The position numbers were made by a program, and so were the translations under genes. From positions 1 to 24,880 of the forward strand of contig BBFE01000055.1 of assembly GCA_001313085.1 (NCBI GenBank): DNA of 24,880 nt, given 5' to 3'. The DNA is from Paenibacillus sp. JCM 18996. Its GTDB lineage: Bacteria; Bacillota; Bacilli; Paenibacillales; NBRC-103111. Shown here one piece after another: positions 8,382 to 17,651 of this stretch (within the stretch, counting starts at the first letter, position 1; every line of letters begins with the position of its first letter). Under the pieces are notes generated by a model. It was not told where the DNA came from, made no database searches, and was given only the letters and a program-made list of their open reading frames with translations.

Positions 8382-9278
8382 ATGGTCAGTCCCATTCTGT
8401 CCGTCATTATCCCTACTTATCAAAGGTTCGGAATCCTCTGTGAGCTGATGGAATCGCTCCTGCTTCAGAACAAAAGCCGTGAGGAAATGGAAATTATTGT
8501 TGTTAACGATTGCGGGGAGAAGGTGGACGACGTAATCGGGCTTTATCCCGAATTGAATATTACTGTGCTGGACTTGGATACCAACCTGGGGCATGTCCAT
8601 GCCAGAAATGCGGCGCTTGCCCGGGCCCGGGGTGAATATATTTTGCTATGTGACGATGACGATCTGCTTCTGCCGGGGCATGTGGACCGGATGTTGAAGC
8701 AAATTGCCGGCTTCGACCTCGTATATTCCGATGTGGAAATCGTCGATTACGCGATAACGGACGGAGCGCGGCAGCCCAAGGGCCGGATGCTGTTCGCGTA
8801 TGAGCATGACCTTCAGGCGATGCGGAAATTTTCCACCTTCGTCCCTTCGGGCTGCCTCTACAGAAGGGAAATCCATGAACAGCTGGGCATCTTTGACGCG
8901 GAAATGTATCATTATTGGGATTGGGACTTTTTTTCTCAGAGTGAGTGCCGGACACCGTGTAAACAGGTACCCGTGGCCAGCGTTCTGTATTCTTTCAGCG
9001 GACAGAATCTTTCCGGCAATTTGGCGGATATGCGGCCTTATCTCTCCAGGCTGTGCGCAAAGCACGGTTTGGGGGAGCTGCCGGCCAAAAAAAACTTCTT
9101 TCTGCTGCTGGAAGAGCCTGAGGTGAGGGAAAGGAAAGCGTCATCCGAGGTAGTCTGGGACGGAGCGCCGATCATCTCGCGCCTTGCTAAGCCGGCAGCG
9201 ATGGGAGGGACACCACCGGCCGCATCGTCATTCCTTCCTCGCTCCTCAATCCTTGCCGCGGAGGCGGACAAGGATTGA
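8382..9278 (+). CDS. Family 2 glycosyltransferase (GT-A fold)
   Basis: The ATG at 8382 is preferred over the upstream GTG because GAGGTGGAAGG lies just before it and the family motif starts at once: SPILSVIIPTYQR. Further hallmarks are EIIVVNDCG, TNLGHVHARNAALARARGEY, the metal-binding LLCDDDDLLLPGH, and a later FVPSGCLYRREIHEQLGIFD acceptor block. The enzyme should move a sugar from a nucleotide-sugar donor to an unknown acceptor, such as a polysaccharide or glycoprotein. Near 8938-8944 a T7 run shifts the frame, and one base is lost near 8963; with six T the segment reads DFFLRVSAGHRVKQVPVAS, so about nine residues are wrong as written. The last 30 residues (from about 9190) run into an inverted repeat and are probably not native. 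No membrane segment. No other polysaccharide genes are adjacent. Confidence 0.83.
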   Translation: MVSPILSVIIPTYQRFGILCELMESLLLQNKSREEMEIIVVNDCGEKVDDVIGLYPELNITVLDLDTNLGHVHARNAALARARGEYILLCDDDDLLLPGHVDRMLKQIAGFDLVYSDVEIVDYAITDGARQPKGRMLFAYEHDLQAMRKFSTFVPSGCLYRREIHEQLGIFDAEMYHYWDWDFFSQSECRTPCKQVPVASVLYSFSGQNLSGNLADMRPYLSRLCAKHGLGELPAKKNFFLLLEEPEVRERKASSEVVWDGAPIISRLAKPAAMGGTPPAASSFLPRSSILAAEADKD

Positions 9279-9283
9279 GGAGC
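9241..9283. repeat. 15-bp perfect inverted repeat with 13-bp spacer
   Basis: The arm GCTCCTCAATCCTTG (9241-9255) is exactly complementary to CAAGGATTGAGGAGC (9269-9283). The spacer is CCGCGGAGGCGGA. No T-tract follows on either strand, so it is not a standard terminator. It lies where the glycosyltransferase frame ends and where the modB similarity stops abruptly. Confidence 0.85.
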
Positions 9284-9288
9284 CGGCC

Positions 9289-9441
9289 AAAGGACATCAC
9301 GACAATGGAGCCTGTCCAGGCCCAGGCCAGCGCCATATGGCCCGCATCCACCGCGGTGTAGATCGCGGTCGTTAGCGTTCGGGTGCGGCCGGGAATATTG
9401 CCGGCCACCATCAAGGTGGCCCCGAATTCCCCCACGTATTT
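9289..9441 (-). pseudogene. modB: Relic of molybdate ABC transporter permease gene (modB fragment)
   Basis: About 50 codons on the minus strand read KYVGEFGATLMVAGNIPGRT, then TLTTAIYTAVDAGHMALAWA and a final hydrophobic stretch ending SIVVMSF. This is the C-terminal segment of ModB permeases, including the EFGATLM-GNIPG block of the loop that contacts the ATPase. In-frame TAA lies just upstream (9451-9453) and no earlier ModB sequence is present. The tail after VMSF is replaced by translated inverted repeat. No modA or modC gene is nearby. The fragment is therefore a remnant left by deletion or rearrangement, not a working permease. Confidence 0.7.
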
Positions 9442-9546
9442 TAGCGGACATTAAAAAAAAGACTCATTTCGCCGGCGGGATTTCATACCCCATACTAGGA
9501 TAAGGAGACCTTAGAGACCACACGCGGACCTGCCCCGACCGGACAT

Positions 9547-10133
9547 TCACAGATGTTGGACTTGCTTCTTTTTTTTAACGAATAGCACTTGCGGCAGACA
9601 GGCATATAGCTTTCATTCCCGCCGATCTGGATTTGTTCCCCTTCGAACACAGGCTCACCGTCCTTGCAGCGCATATTCATGACCGCTTTCTTTTCGCAGA
9701 TCCAGCATACGGACTTAATCTCCTCGATTTTATCCGCCGCCGCCATCAAATGCGCGCTGCCTTCAAAAAAGATTCCCCATAAAATCCGTCCTCAGACCGT
9801 AAGCGATAACCGGTATGTTCAGAAAGTCCACGATTTCCGCAAGCTGCTCCACCTGTTTTTTTGTGCAAAAAACTGCACTTCGTCCACCAGCACACAGTTG
9901 GGATTCTGCTCCAGAACCATGGCGTACAGATCTGTCGAATCATTGATCATGACAGCGTCCTTCTGGATGCCGATGCGCGACGCGACTACGCCGATACCGT
10001 ACCGGTCATCCAGCGAAGAGGTGAACAGCAGAACCTTTTTTTTGCCCTGCTCCTCGTAATTGTGCGCGGTTTTCAGCACCTCTATGGACTTGCCGCTATT
10101 CATCGTTCCGTACCGAAAATATAGTTTTGCCAA
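9547..10133 (-). CDS. tdk: Thymidine kinase (frameshifted)
   Basis: The start is TTG at 10133 ([16 protein letters not shown]), with AAGAGGGG upstream. The P-loop YGTMNSGKS phosphorylates thymidine with ATP in the salvage route. Further marks are the Walker B-like [13 protein letters not shown] with the catalytic Glu nearby, [20 protein letters not shown], and the zinc-binding Cys sets [13 protein letters not shown] and MPVCRKCY. Three frame problems occur, all on A/T runs: T7 at 9856-9862 (five needed, for AQKQVEQL), A6 at 9765-9770 (five needed, for NLFEGS), and T8 at 9569-9576. With six in the last run the protein ends KKKQVQHL at TGA 9547; as written the frame runs on to 9495. About 195 residues, the usual length. 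It is divergent from the small ORFs at 10241 and 10397. Confidence 0.9.
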
Positions 10134-10240
10134 AGAAAGACAGTCCCCTCTTAAAAAAAGTAAACCGGAATCCGGATTATTCGCACATAAGACCTTGCTT
10201 CAACTTGTCTATCATAACACGTTTCGACAGGAATTGACGA

Positions 10241-10390
10241 ATGGATCTGATTACATTTTGTGTCATAAATCATGAATTCCGGCTGTATCATATGAGTAGA
10301 GAAAAGATTCAGATGGCGGGAGCGGATCAGGCAGCGGAGAGGGCGCGGCACCGGAAGGGCCGTATTATCCATCCCAAAGGAGTTGGTTAG
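10241..10390 (+). CDS. Short hypothetical ORF, 49 residues
   Basis: I do not recognise this product. An ATG at 10241 has AGGAA seven bases upstream (10229-10233). The product starts MDLITFCVINHEFRLYHMSR, continues with a helical acidic-basic stretch (AGADQAAERARHRKG) and ends RIIHPKGVG at TAG 10388-10390. The stop lies six bases before the SR1P-like gene, whose AAAGGAG (10376-10382) lies inside this ORF, so the two would form one unit. There is no A/T run of 6 or more inside, so this frame does not depend on the unreliable runs. An internal ATG at 10292 is an alternative start but has no ribosome binding site. The frame could also be chance. Confidence 0.45.
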   Translation: MDLITFCVINHEFRLYHMSREKIQMAGADQAAERARHRKGRIIHPKGVG

Positions 10391-10396
10391 GTAAAG

Positions 10397-10560
10397 ATGG
10401 ACAACAAGACTACCACAGCTTTGAATCTGGGGACGATCCTGTGCCGCTATTGCAAAAAAAGGTGATCGGCGAGCTCGACACGGAACGCGTGATGGTTATC
10501 TATACGGCTTGCAAGGATGAAACGTGCCGCCAGAACGGGCAGATGCACGAAGACGATTAG
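10397..10560 (+). CDS. SR1P-like small Cys-rich peptide (one frameshift)
   Basis: From ATG 10397 the frame reads LNLGTILCRYC, then breaks at A7 (10454-10460). With five A it continues KKVIGELDTERVMVIYTACK and ends GQMHEDD at TAG 10558-10560, 54 residues. The pattern G-T-I-x-C-x-x-C, a hydrophobic middle with a D/E-E/T-R/K-V block, then a further pair of Cys, resembles SR1P, the small peptide encoded by the B. subtilis SR1 regulatory RNA that binds GapA and promotes its association with RNase J1. The match is from memory of the family pattern and is moderate. The four Cys could bind zinc. AAAGGAG lies 14 bases before the ATG, rather far; a TTG 12 codons inside is a possible alternative start. 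A terminator follows directly. Confidence 0.6.
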
Positions 10561-10568
10561 AAACCGTT

Positions 10569-10606
10569 AAACATTACTCCCAAGCGGGGTAATGTTTATT
10601 TTCTTC
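10569..10606 (+). terminator. Rho-independent terminator after the SR1P-like gene
   Basis: AAACATTAC (10569-10577) pairs with GTAATGTTT (10589-10597), with CCC/GGG pairs above one bulged base and an AAGC loop. A T-rich tail ATTTTCTTC follows. It ends the 10241-10560 unit. Confidence 0.85.
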
Positions 10607-10860
10607 TATTAAATAAGGGCCTTGTGCCAGAATATAGATTTTATTGCTCTGAATTAAAAAAAATTTTATCACAATTAGGGATAGTGAAATCGGCTCGCGT
10701 TTTATATAATAATAGGAATATAAAATTTCGGCTCCGGGCAAGCCGGGGGCTTTTGGCCTGTTCTTGTTACGGTTTATCGGGTGCGGCGACAACGCTGTGA
10801 AACCGCCATCTTGGGCGGCGTGCGGGGAATCTTTCTTTTTTGATATGAAAATATTTGAAA
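10607..10860. other. Intergenic region upstream of the glutamate synthase operon
   Basis: I see no supported coding sequence. The region contains A/T-rich tracts (10655-10730), a TATAAT at about 10704, and two dyads. One is GGCTCCGGG...CCGGGGGC near 10730-10752, the other CCGCC-ATCTTG-GGCGG near 10803-10818. It could hold a regulatory leader or a small RNA, but I recognise no known riboswitch or T-box sequence. Confidence 0.4.
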
Positions 10861-10889
10861 TTGATATAAACCCTAACCAATGATAAAAT
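10861..10889 (+). promoter_or_regulatory. Candidate sigma-A promoter for gltBD
   Basis: TTGATA (10861-10866), a 17-base spacer and TAAAAT (10884-10889) form a near-consensus promoter. The leader to the gltB start at 11051 would be about 155 bases, with a short tandem repeat AAAAGACG (10906-10926). No GltC-type operator was clearly recognised. Confidence 0.6.
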
Positions 10890-11050
10890 AACAAAAAAAA
10901 CTCCTGTTAAAAGACGGTCAAAAGACGTGAAAATTGCTGGAAATTGTTGAAAAAAAAGGCGATGATTTTGCCGTCGGAATTTATTCATGCGAACCAATAA
11001 AGCTTCACGGCGAATTTGGAAATAGAGCAAAGAAAGAAAGGTTGCGCGAG

Positions 11051-14000
11051 ATGAAAATTACTAACGGATTACCAAGCAAACAAGGTCTTTACGACCCGCA
11101 ATTCGAGCATGACGCCTGCGGTATCGGGTTTGTTGCGCATATGAAAGGCAAGCCGTCCCATGAGATCGTTACCCAAGCGCTGACTGTGCTCTATAATCTG
11201 GATCACCGCGGAGGCCAAGGCAGCGAAGCCAACACAGGGGACGGGGCGGGAATTCTGCTGCAGATACCGCACAGTTTTTTTTGCCGCCGAGGCGGATAAG
11301 CTCGGTCTGGAGCTTCCGGAAGCGGGACGCTACGGAGTAGGCATGGTGTTTCTCCCTACGGATGCGTCGCTTAGAGAGAAGTGTGAGAAGGCGCTCGAGT
11401 CGATCGTCCGGGAAGAAGGCCAGACGTTGCTCGGTTGGAGAACCGTGCCGACAAACAACTCTACGCTGGGCGATTCGGCGAGATCCGCGGAACCTTTCGT
11501 ACGGCAGATTTTTTTTATCGGGCAGAGCTCGGATATCCGCGATCAACTGGCTTTCGAACGCAAGCTGTATGTGATCCGCAAGCTGGCCGAGAAAGCGGTG
11601 CTTGAGCTGGAGGGGGCGGGGCAGTTTTACTTCGCCAGCTTATCTAGCCGCACGATCGTATACAAAGGGATGCTTACGCCCGAACAAGTGGACGGTTACT
11701 ATGTGGAGCTCAAGGATCCGAGGCTTGAAACAGCGATCGCCTGGTGCATTCGCGTTTTAGCACGAATACGTTCCCGAGCTGGGAGCGTGCCCACCCGTAC
11801 CGCTATATGATCACAACGGGGAGATCAATACGCTGCGCGGCAACGTGAACTGGATGCATGCGCGCCAGGCCATGTGCCAATCCGAACTGTTCGGCGAAGA
11901 TATCGCCAAGATCATGCCGATTATGGACGCCGACGGCTCCGACTCGCAGATTTTCGACAATACGCTGGAATTCCTCATGCTGTCCGGACGCTCTCTGCCG
12001 CATGCGGTGATGATGATGATTCCGGAGCCTTGGGCCAAGCATGAAACGATGAGCGACGAGAAGAAAGCCTTCTATGAATACCACAGCTGCCTGATGGAGC
12101 CTTGGGACGGCCCTGCGGCGATTTCCTTCACGGACGGCCGCATGATCGGAGCCGTGCTCGACCGGAACGGACTTCGACCTGGACGCTATTACGTGACAAG
12201 CGACGACCTGATCGTGCTCGCTTCGGAAGCAGGCGTGCTCGATATCGCACCGGAACGCATTATCCGCAAGGAGCGTCTGCAGCCTGGGCGCATGCTTCTG
12301 GTCGACACGGAAGCCGGAAGAATTATTCCCGATGAGGAGATCAAGGGCCGGATCGTGAACGAGAAGCCATACCGCCAGTGGTTGAACCGGCATTTGGTTT
12401 CCCTGGAGGACCTCCCGGCTGCAATATCCGTTCCCGCATCGGAAGCGGAAACGCTAAACCGGCGCCAGCATGCTTTTGGCTATACGTTCGAGCATCTGCG
12501 CAAAATTATCGAGCCGATGTCCAAGACCGGCGTGGATCCGGTCGGATCCATGGGCTATGACGCGCCGCTTGCGGTATTGTCGGATAGGCCGCAGCTGCTG
12601 TACAGCTACTTCAAGCAGCTGTTCGCGCAGGTCACGAACCCGCCGATCGACTCCAACTTCGAGGAGATCATCACCGCACAAGGCACGACGATCGGAGCCG
12701 AGGGCAACCTGATTGACCCTCAGCCCGAGAGCTGCCGTCAAATTCGCATTCCGATGCCGGTGCTGACCAATGCCGAGCTTGCGAAGCTTCGCCACCTGAA
12801 CCGCGAAGGTTTAAGACCGTGACGCTGGAAATGCTATTTCCGGCGGCGGAAGGCGCCCAGGGACTGGAGAAGACGATGGAGGAGCTGTGCCGTCAAGCGG
12901 ATGCCGCGATTGCGGACGGTGCGACCTTGATCATCCTTTCCGACCGCGGAGTGAACGAGAATTTGGCGCCGGTTCCCGCGCTGCTGGCCGTATCCGGCGT
13001 GCATCATCACCTGATCCGCAAGGGCACGCGCACAAAGGCCAGCCTGCTTGTGGAATCCGGGGAGCCGCGCGAGGTGCATCATTTTGCCCTGCTGCTCGGC
13101 TACGGAGCGGCTGCGATCAATCCGTATCTCGTGTTTGAAACCATCGAAGATATGGTGAAGATGAACATTCTGGCGAATACCACACCTGAGAAAGCCGCCT
13201 ACAATTATGTGAAGGCCGCCACCAAGGGCGTCGTGAAGGTGCTGGCGAAGATGGGGATATCCACGATTCAAAGCTACCGTGGAGCCCAGATTTTTTTGAG
13301 GCGGTCGGCTTGAACCAGGCTTTTATAGATAAATATTTCAGCTGGACTTATACTCCGATCAGCGGGATCGGGCTGGAAGAAGTGGCTCATGAGTCGCTGA
13401 ACCGCCACCAGCGCGCGTATACGATGCACGTGGAATTGGATCCGGTGCTGGATACCGGCGGCGAACTGCAATGGCGGCACGACGGGGAGGAACATCTTTA
13501 CAACCCCGAGACGATTCACGCGCTGCAGACGGCGGTCAGGACCAACGATTACGGCAAGTACAAACGGTTTGTGAAGCTGCTCGCCAAGGATTCCCGCAAG
13601 CACGCTTCGCTGCGCGGGCTGCTGAACCTTCGTGCGGGCCGAAAGCAGGTTCCTTTGGCAGAGGTAGAGCCAGTGGAATCTATCCTCAAACGGTTCAAAA
13701 CCGGTGCGATGTCGTTCGGTTCGATCTCGAAGGAAGCGCACGAAGCTTTGGCTATCGCGATGAACCGGATTGGCGGCAAAAGTAACACCGGCGAAGGCGG
13801 AGAGCATCCTGAGCGCTTCAAGCGCGACGAGAACGGCGATCTGCGCCGCAGCGCGATCAAACAGGTCGCTTCCGGGCGCTTTGGCGTGACGAGCAATTAT
13901 TTGGTGAATGCCGAGGAGATCCAGATCAAGATGGCCCAGGGCGCTAAGCCGGGCGAAGGCGGACAGCTGCCGGGAACCAAGGTCTACCCTTGGGTTGCCG

Positions 14001-15646
14001 AAGTGCGCGGGGTTACCCCGGGCGTAGGCTTGATCTCGCCTCCTCCGCACCACGATATTTATTCGATCGAGGATTTGGCCGAGCTAATTCACGATCTGAA
14101 GAACGCCAATCCTCAGGCGAGAATTTCCGTGAAGCTGGTTTCCGAAGTGGGAGTCGGCACCATTGCCGCCGGGGTGGCGAAAGGAAAAGCGGACGTCATC
14201 CTGATCAGCGGATACGACGGGGGGACCGGCGCTTCGCCGCAAACCTCGATCCGACATGCGGGGCTTCCGTGGGAGCTTGGTTTGGCTGAGGCGCACCAGA
14301 CGCTCATGCTGAACAACCTGCGCAGCCGCGTTGTCCTTGAGACGGACGGCAAGATGATGACCGGACGGGACGTCATCATTGCGGCGCTGCTTGGAGCGGA
14401 GGAGTACGGCTTCTCCACCACGCCTTTGATCACTTTGGGCTGTGTCATGATGCGCGTCTGCCATCTCGACACCTGCCCGGTCGGTGTAGCGACACAGAAT
14501 CCGGAGCTTAGAAAGAACTTTACGGGTGACCCTGACCATGTGGTCAATTTCATGCGGTTTGTCGCGCAGGATGTGCGCGAACAGATGGCCGAGCTGGGCT
14601 TCCGCACGCTCGAAGAGATGATCGGCCGCACCGAGGTGCTCGAGGCCGATGAGGCTGCCGGACACTGGAAAGCGAAGGAATTGGACCTTAGTCCAATTCT
14701 GTACCAGCCGGAAGTGTCCGATGAAGTGGCCGATACTGCACTATGAGCCAGGATCACGGGTTGGAACGCTCGCTGGACGTAAGGCGCATTCTTCCAGCCA
14801 GCCAGGCTGCCCTGGAATTCGGGGAGCACGTCCATATTACTTTGCCGATCCGCAACACGGACCGGGTTGCCGGAACGATTCTCGGCAGCGAAGTTACCCG
14901 CCGCTACGGAGCGGAAGGCTGCCGGCCGATACGATTCGCCTGCACTTCAGGGCTCGGCGGGCCAAAGCTTCGGCGCTTTCGTGCCGAAGGGCGTGACGCT
15001 TTCCCTCGAAGGAGACGGCAACGACTATTTGGGCAAAGGATTATCCGGCGGCAAGCTGATCGTGTTCCCTTCGGAGCAGTCGACTTTTGTGCCGGAGGAG
15101 AACATTATCATCGGTAACGTGGCCTTGTACGGCGCGACCGGCGGTGAGGCTTATATTCGCGGGATTGCGGGAGAGCGGTTCGCCGTCAGAAACTCCGGCG
15201 TGAAGGCTGTAGTAGAGGGCGTGGGCGATCACGGTTGCGAGTATATGACCGGAGGCCGGGTCGTGGTCCTGGGCAAGACGGGACGCAACTTTGCGGCCGG
15301 TATGTCCGGCGGTACCGCATATGTGCTCGACGAAGACGGCACCTTTGCGGACAACTGCAACAAGGACATGGTCCATCTGGAGCATGTGGAGGAAATCTTC
15401 GACATCAACGAGCTGAAGCTGATGATTCAGCATCACGCAACGTTCACGGACAGTACGGTAGCTCACCGGATTCTAAGCCGTTGGGATGAATATATCTGGA
15501 AGTTTGTCAAAGTAATTCCCAAGGATTTCAAGCGTATGTTCGAGTCTATCGAGCGCATGAAAAGAACGGGACTCAGTCAACAGGATGCCGTCATGGTCGC
15601 TTTTGAAGAGAATCGCAAAGACGTTGCCCGAGCCAGCGGAAACTAA
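11051..15646 (+). CDS. gltB: Glutamate synthase (NADPH) large subunit (frameshifted)
   Basis: The inferred protein has about 1,530 residues, the family's full length. GltB takes the amide of glutamine and adds it to 2-oxoglutarate, making two glutamates. The N-terminus has [20 protein letters not shown]; the Cys at residue 23 is the glutaminase nucleophile exposed after propeptide removal. Later come [17 protein letters not shown], the FMN-domain segment [14 protein letters not shown] (near residue 1055), the 3Fe-4S motif [15 protein letters not shown] (near 1135), and the Gly-rich C-terminal helix domain [17 protein letters not shown]. Frames break at T8 11275-11282, near 11742 and 11816, at 12812, at T7 13291-13297 (five needed, for AQIFEAVG), and near 14727, 14912 and 14951. 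T8 at 11509-11516 stays in frame but gives an extra Phe. Bridging each restores conserved text, so decay is unlikely. It is followed by gltD after 34 bases. In B. subtilis nomenclature this subunit is called gltA. Confidence 0.93.
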
Positions 15647-15680
15647 ACGATTCTAGCATATGAAGAATGGAGGGGAGCGC

Positions 15681-17163
15681 TTGGGTAAACCAACGGGTTT
15701 TATAGAGCTTGAACGACAGGACTCCACAGAGCGCCAGCCTCTGCAGCGGATTCGGGATTGGAAAGAATTCTACAACACGCTTCCTGAGGAGAAGCTGCGC
15801 ATGCAGGGAGCACGCTGCATGGACTGTGGAATACCATACTGCCATACGGGCAAACAAATCAACGGCAACGTGTCCGGGTGTCCGGTTAACAACCTGATTC
15901 CGGAATGGAACGACCTGGTTTATCGGGGGCGTTGGAGAGAGGCTTTGGACCGTCTGCACAAAACCAATAACTTTCCCGAGTTCACGGGCCGAGTATGCCC
16001 GGCTCCTTGCGAAGGCTCCTGTACGGTTGGCCTGATCGGTTCTCCGGTCACGATTAAACACATTGAACAGGCGATCGTGGATAAAGGGTTCGAGGAAGGT
16101 TGGATCGTCCCTGAGCCGCCTGCTTTGAGAACCGGCCGCAAGGTGGCCGTTGTAGCTCCGGCCCCGCCGGCCTGGCCTGCGCCGCTCAGCTGAACAAAGC
16201 GGGACATACGGTGACCGTTTTTTTGAACGGGCCGACCGTGTCGGCGGCCTTCTCATGTACGGTATTCCGAATATGAAGCTGGAGAAATCCGTGGTGGAAC
16301 GCCGCGTAGCGATCATGGAAGCCGAAGGCATCCGCTTCGTGACGAATACCGAAGTGGGCAAGGATGTCACCACCGACGTGCTGATGAAGGAATTCGACGC
16401 TGTCGTGCTTTGCGGCGGAGCCACCCGCCCGCGCGAGCTCAATATCGATGGGCGCGGCTGAAGGGAGTCTATCCTGCGATGGAATTCTTGACGCAGAACA
16501 CAAAGAGTCTGCTGGATTCCAATCTGGAAGACGGCCAATTTATCAGCGCCGAAGCTGGATGTGGTCGTCATCGGCGGCGGAGACACGGGGACGGACTGCG
16601 TCGCAACTGCCATCCGTCATAAGAGCAACAGCGTAACGCAGTTCCAGCACAGAGCGATGCCTCCGGAGCACCGCGCTGTGGATAATCCTTGGCCGGAATG
16701 GCCGAAGGTCTATAAGCTGGAATACGGGCATGAGGAAGCTGCGGCGGTTCAAGGCAGCGATCCGAGAGAGTATCTCATCTCTACTAAGAAGCTGGTCGGG
16801 GATGAGAACGGCCGTGTAAAAGAGCTCCATACCGTCCGGATCGAATGGCAGGAGGATGAAGAAGGCGGATTGGTGCCGGTCGAAATCCCGGGCAGCGAGA
16901 AAGTCTATCCGGCACAGCTGGTACTGCTTGCTATGGGCTTTGCCGGACCGGAAGGCGACCTGCTGGATCAGCTTGGAGTGGAGAAGGACATCCGTTCCAA
17001 CGCCAAAGCCGCTTACGGCAAGTACAAAACCAACGTGGACAAAGTGTTCGCCGCCGGCGATATGCGGCGCGGCCAAAGCTTGGTTGTATGGGCCATTAAC
17101 GAAGGACGCGAAGCGGCCCGTGAAGTGGACCGTTTCTTGACAGGCAGCTCTAACCTGCCGTAA
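15681..17163 (+). CDS. gltD: Glutamate synthase (NADPH) small subunit (frameshifted)
   Basis: The TTG at 15681 is chosen because GGAGGGG lies seven bases before it and MGKPTGF is the family N-terminus; the ATG at 15660 lacks a ribosome binding site. GltD passes electrons from NADPH through FAD to the large subunit. The N-terminal domain has two iron-sulfur clusters: [21 protein letters not shown], and [15 protein letters not shown]. An FAD-binding Rossmann motif follows (VVGSGPAGLA when one G is restored near 16155). Then come [15 protein letters not shown], the NADPH-binding [12 protein letters not shown] and the final FAD segment [18 protein letters not shown]. About 493 residues. Frames break near 16155, at T7 16218-16224 (five needed, for [12 protein letters not shown]), near 16458 and near 16550. 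It lies 34 bases after gltB and before a strong terminator, so the two form one operon. Confidence 0.93.
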
Positions 17164-17172
17164 TACAAAACA

Positions 17173-17222
17173 GCGAATAACGGACAGCAGTAAGCTGCCA
17201 TTCCGTTATTCGCCGTTTTTTT
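17173..17222 (+). terminator. Strong rho-independent terminator after gltD
   Basis: GCGAATAACGG (17173-17183) is perfectly complementary to CCGTTATTCGC (17203-17213), with an inner CAGC/GCTG stem and a T7 tail at 17216-17222. Confidence 0.95.
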
Positions 17223-17390
17223 GTTGCCGAGCACAAGCACTGAATAATAGCTGGAAACCTGATTTCGGAGTTAGCCCCATGGTAGTTTATGTTATCCATA
17301 GCGGATGTATAAGTCGAACTAAAGGAGGAAAAAAACGGGGCTCGGCAAGTCGCGGTCATGTTGCAGGGAATATAGCTAAACAGGAAAAGC

Positions 17391-17418
17391 TACATCTAAT
17401 CCTGCCTTCTTAGATGTA
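17391..17418. repeat. 9-bp perfect inverted repeat
   Basis: TACATCTAA (17391-17399) and TTAGATGTA (17410-17418) are exact reverse complements separated by ten bases. There is no T-tract. The right arm contains the ATG of the short ORF at 17414, so it could be an operator or an RNA hairpin over the start. The 190 bases upstream hold no supported gene, only an orphan AAAGGAGG at about 17320. Confidence 0.6.
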
Positions 17419-17635
17419 CGAATCGGATTTGCTGGAATTTCTCCTTGTAATTCAGCACATTGAGCATGCGAGAGACAGTTACCACAGCATTAACGGGAGT
17501 TTTTTCCAGCAAAAGAATGCTAAAGAGCGCATCCGGACAAGATTAGCAGGAGCTTTTCCAGTTTGTCTTGTCGGGTACCTTGCGCTGAAGTGCATGACTG
17601 CCATGCTGCATAGATGGTTGACAGCAATCGAATAA
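17414..17635 (+). CDS. Hypothetical protein, 73 residues, uncertain
   Basis: I do not recognise this product. The frame from ATG 17414 starts MYESDLLEFLLVIQHIEHAR and continues with SYHSINGSFFQQKNAKERIR. It then turns hydrophobic (FPVCLVGYLALKCMTAML) and stops at TAA 17633-17635. The first half could be a short amphipathic helix and the second a single membrane segment. There is no good ribosome binding site, and the start lies in an inverted repeat. The T6 run near 17500 could hide a frame shift. It stands between the gltD terminator and the HAD gene, convergent with the latter. Confidence 0.35.
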   Translation: MYESDLLEFLLVIQHIEHARDSYHSINGSFFQQKNAKERIRTRLAGAFPVCLVGYLALKCMTAMLHRWLTAIE

Positions 17636-17651
17636 CAAACAGGGCCTCCGC

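Noticed and set aside
10730..10820. Possible riboswitch or T-box before gltB
   Set aside because: Dyads are present, but no T-box core (TGGNACCGCG) or known glutamine, glycine or other aptamer core could be recognised.
10574..11030. Minus-strand frames in the gltB leader
   Set aside because: They are low-complexity translations of A/T-rich DNA with no ribosome binding site and cross a terminator and a promoter.
11275..11282. Programmed ribosomal frameshift in gltB
   Set aside because: GltB is not known to use frameshifting, there are about eight breaks in the gene, and several are not at slippery heptamers; error explains all.
11803..12393. 196-codon minus-strand frame inside gltB
   Set aside because: High-GC coding DNA gives long antisense frames; the plus strand has the conserved glutamate synthase text.
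17150..17359. 69-codon minus-strand frame downstream of gltD
   Set aside because: It reads through the gltD terminator and has no family likeness.
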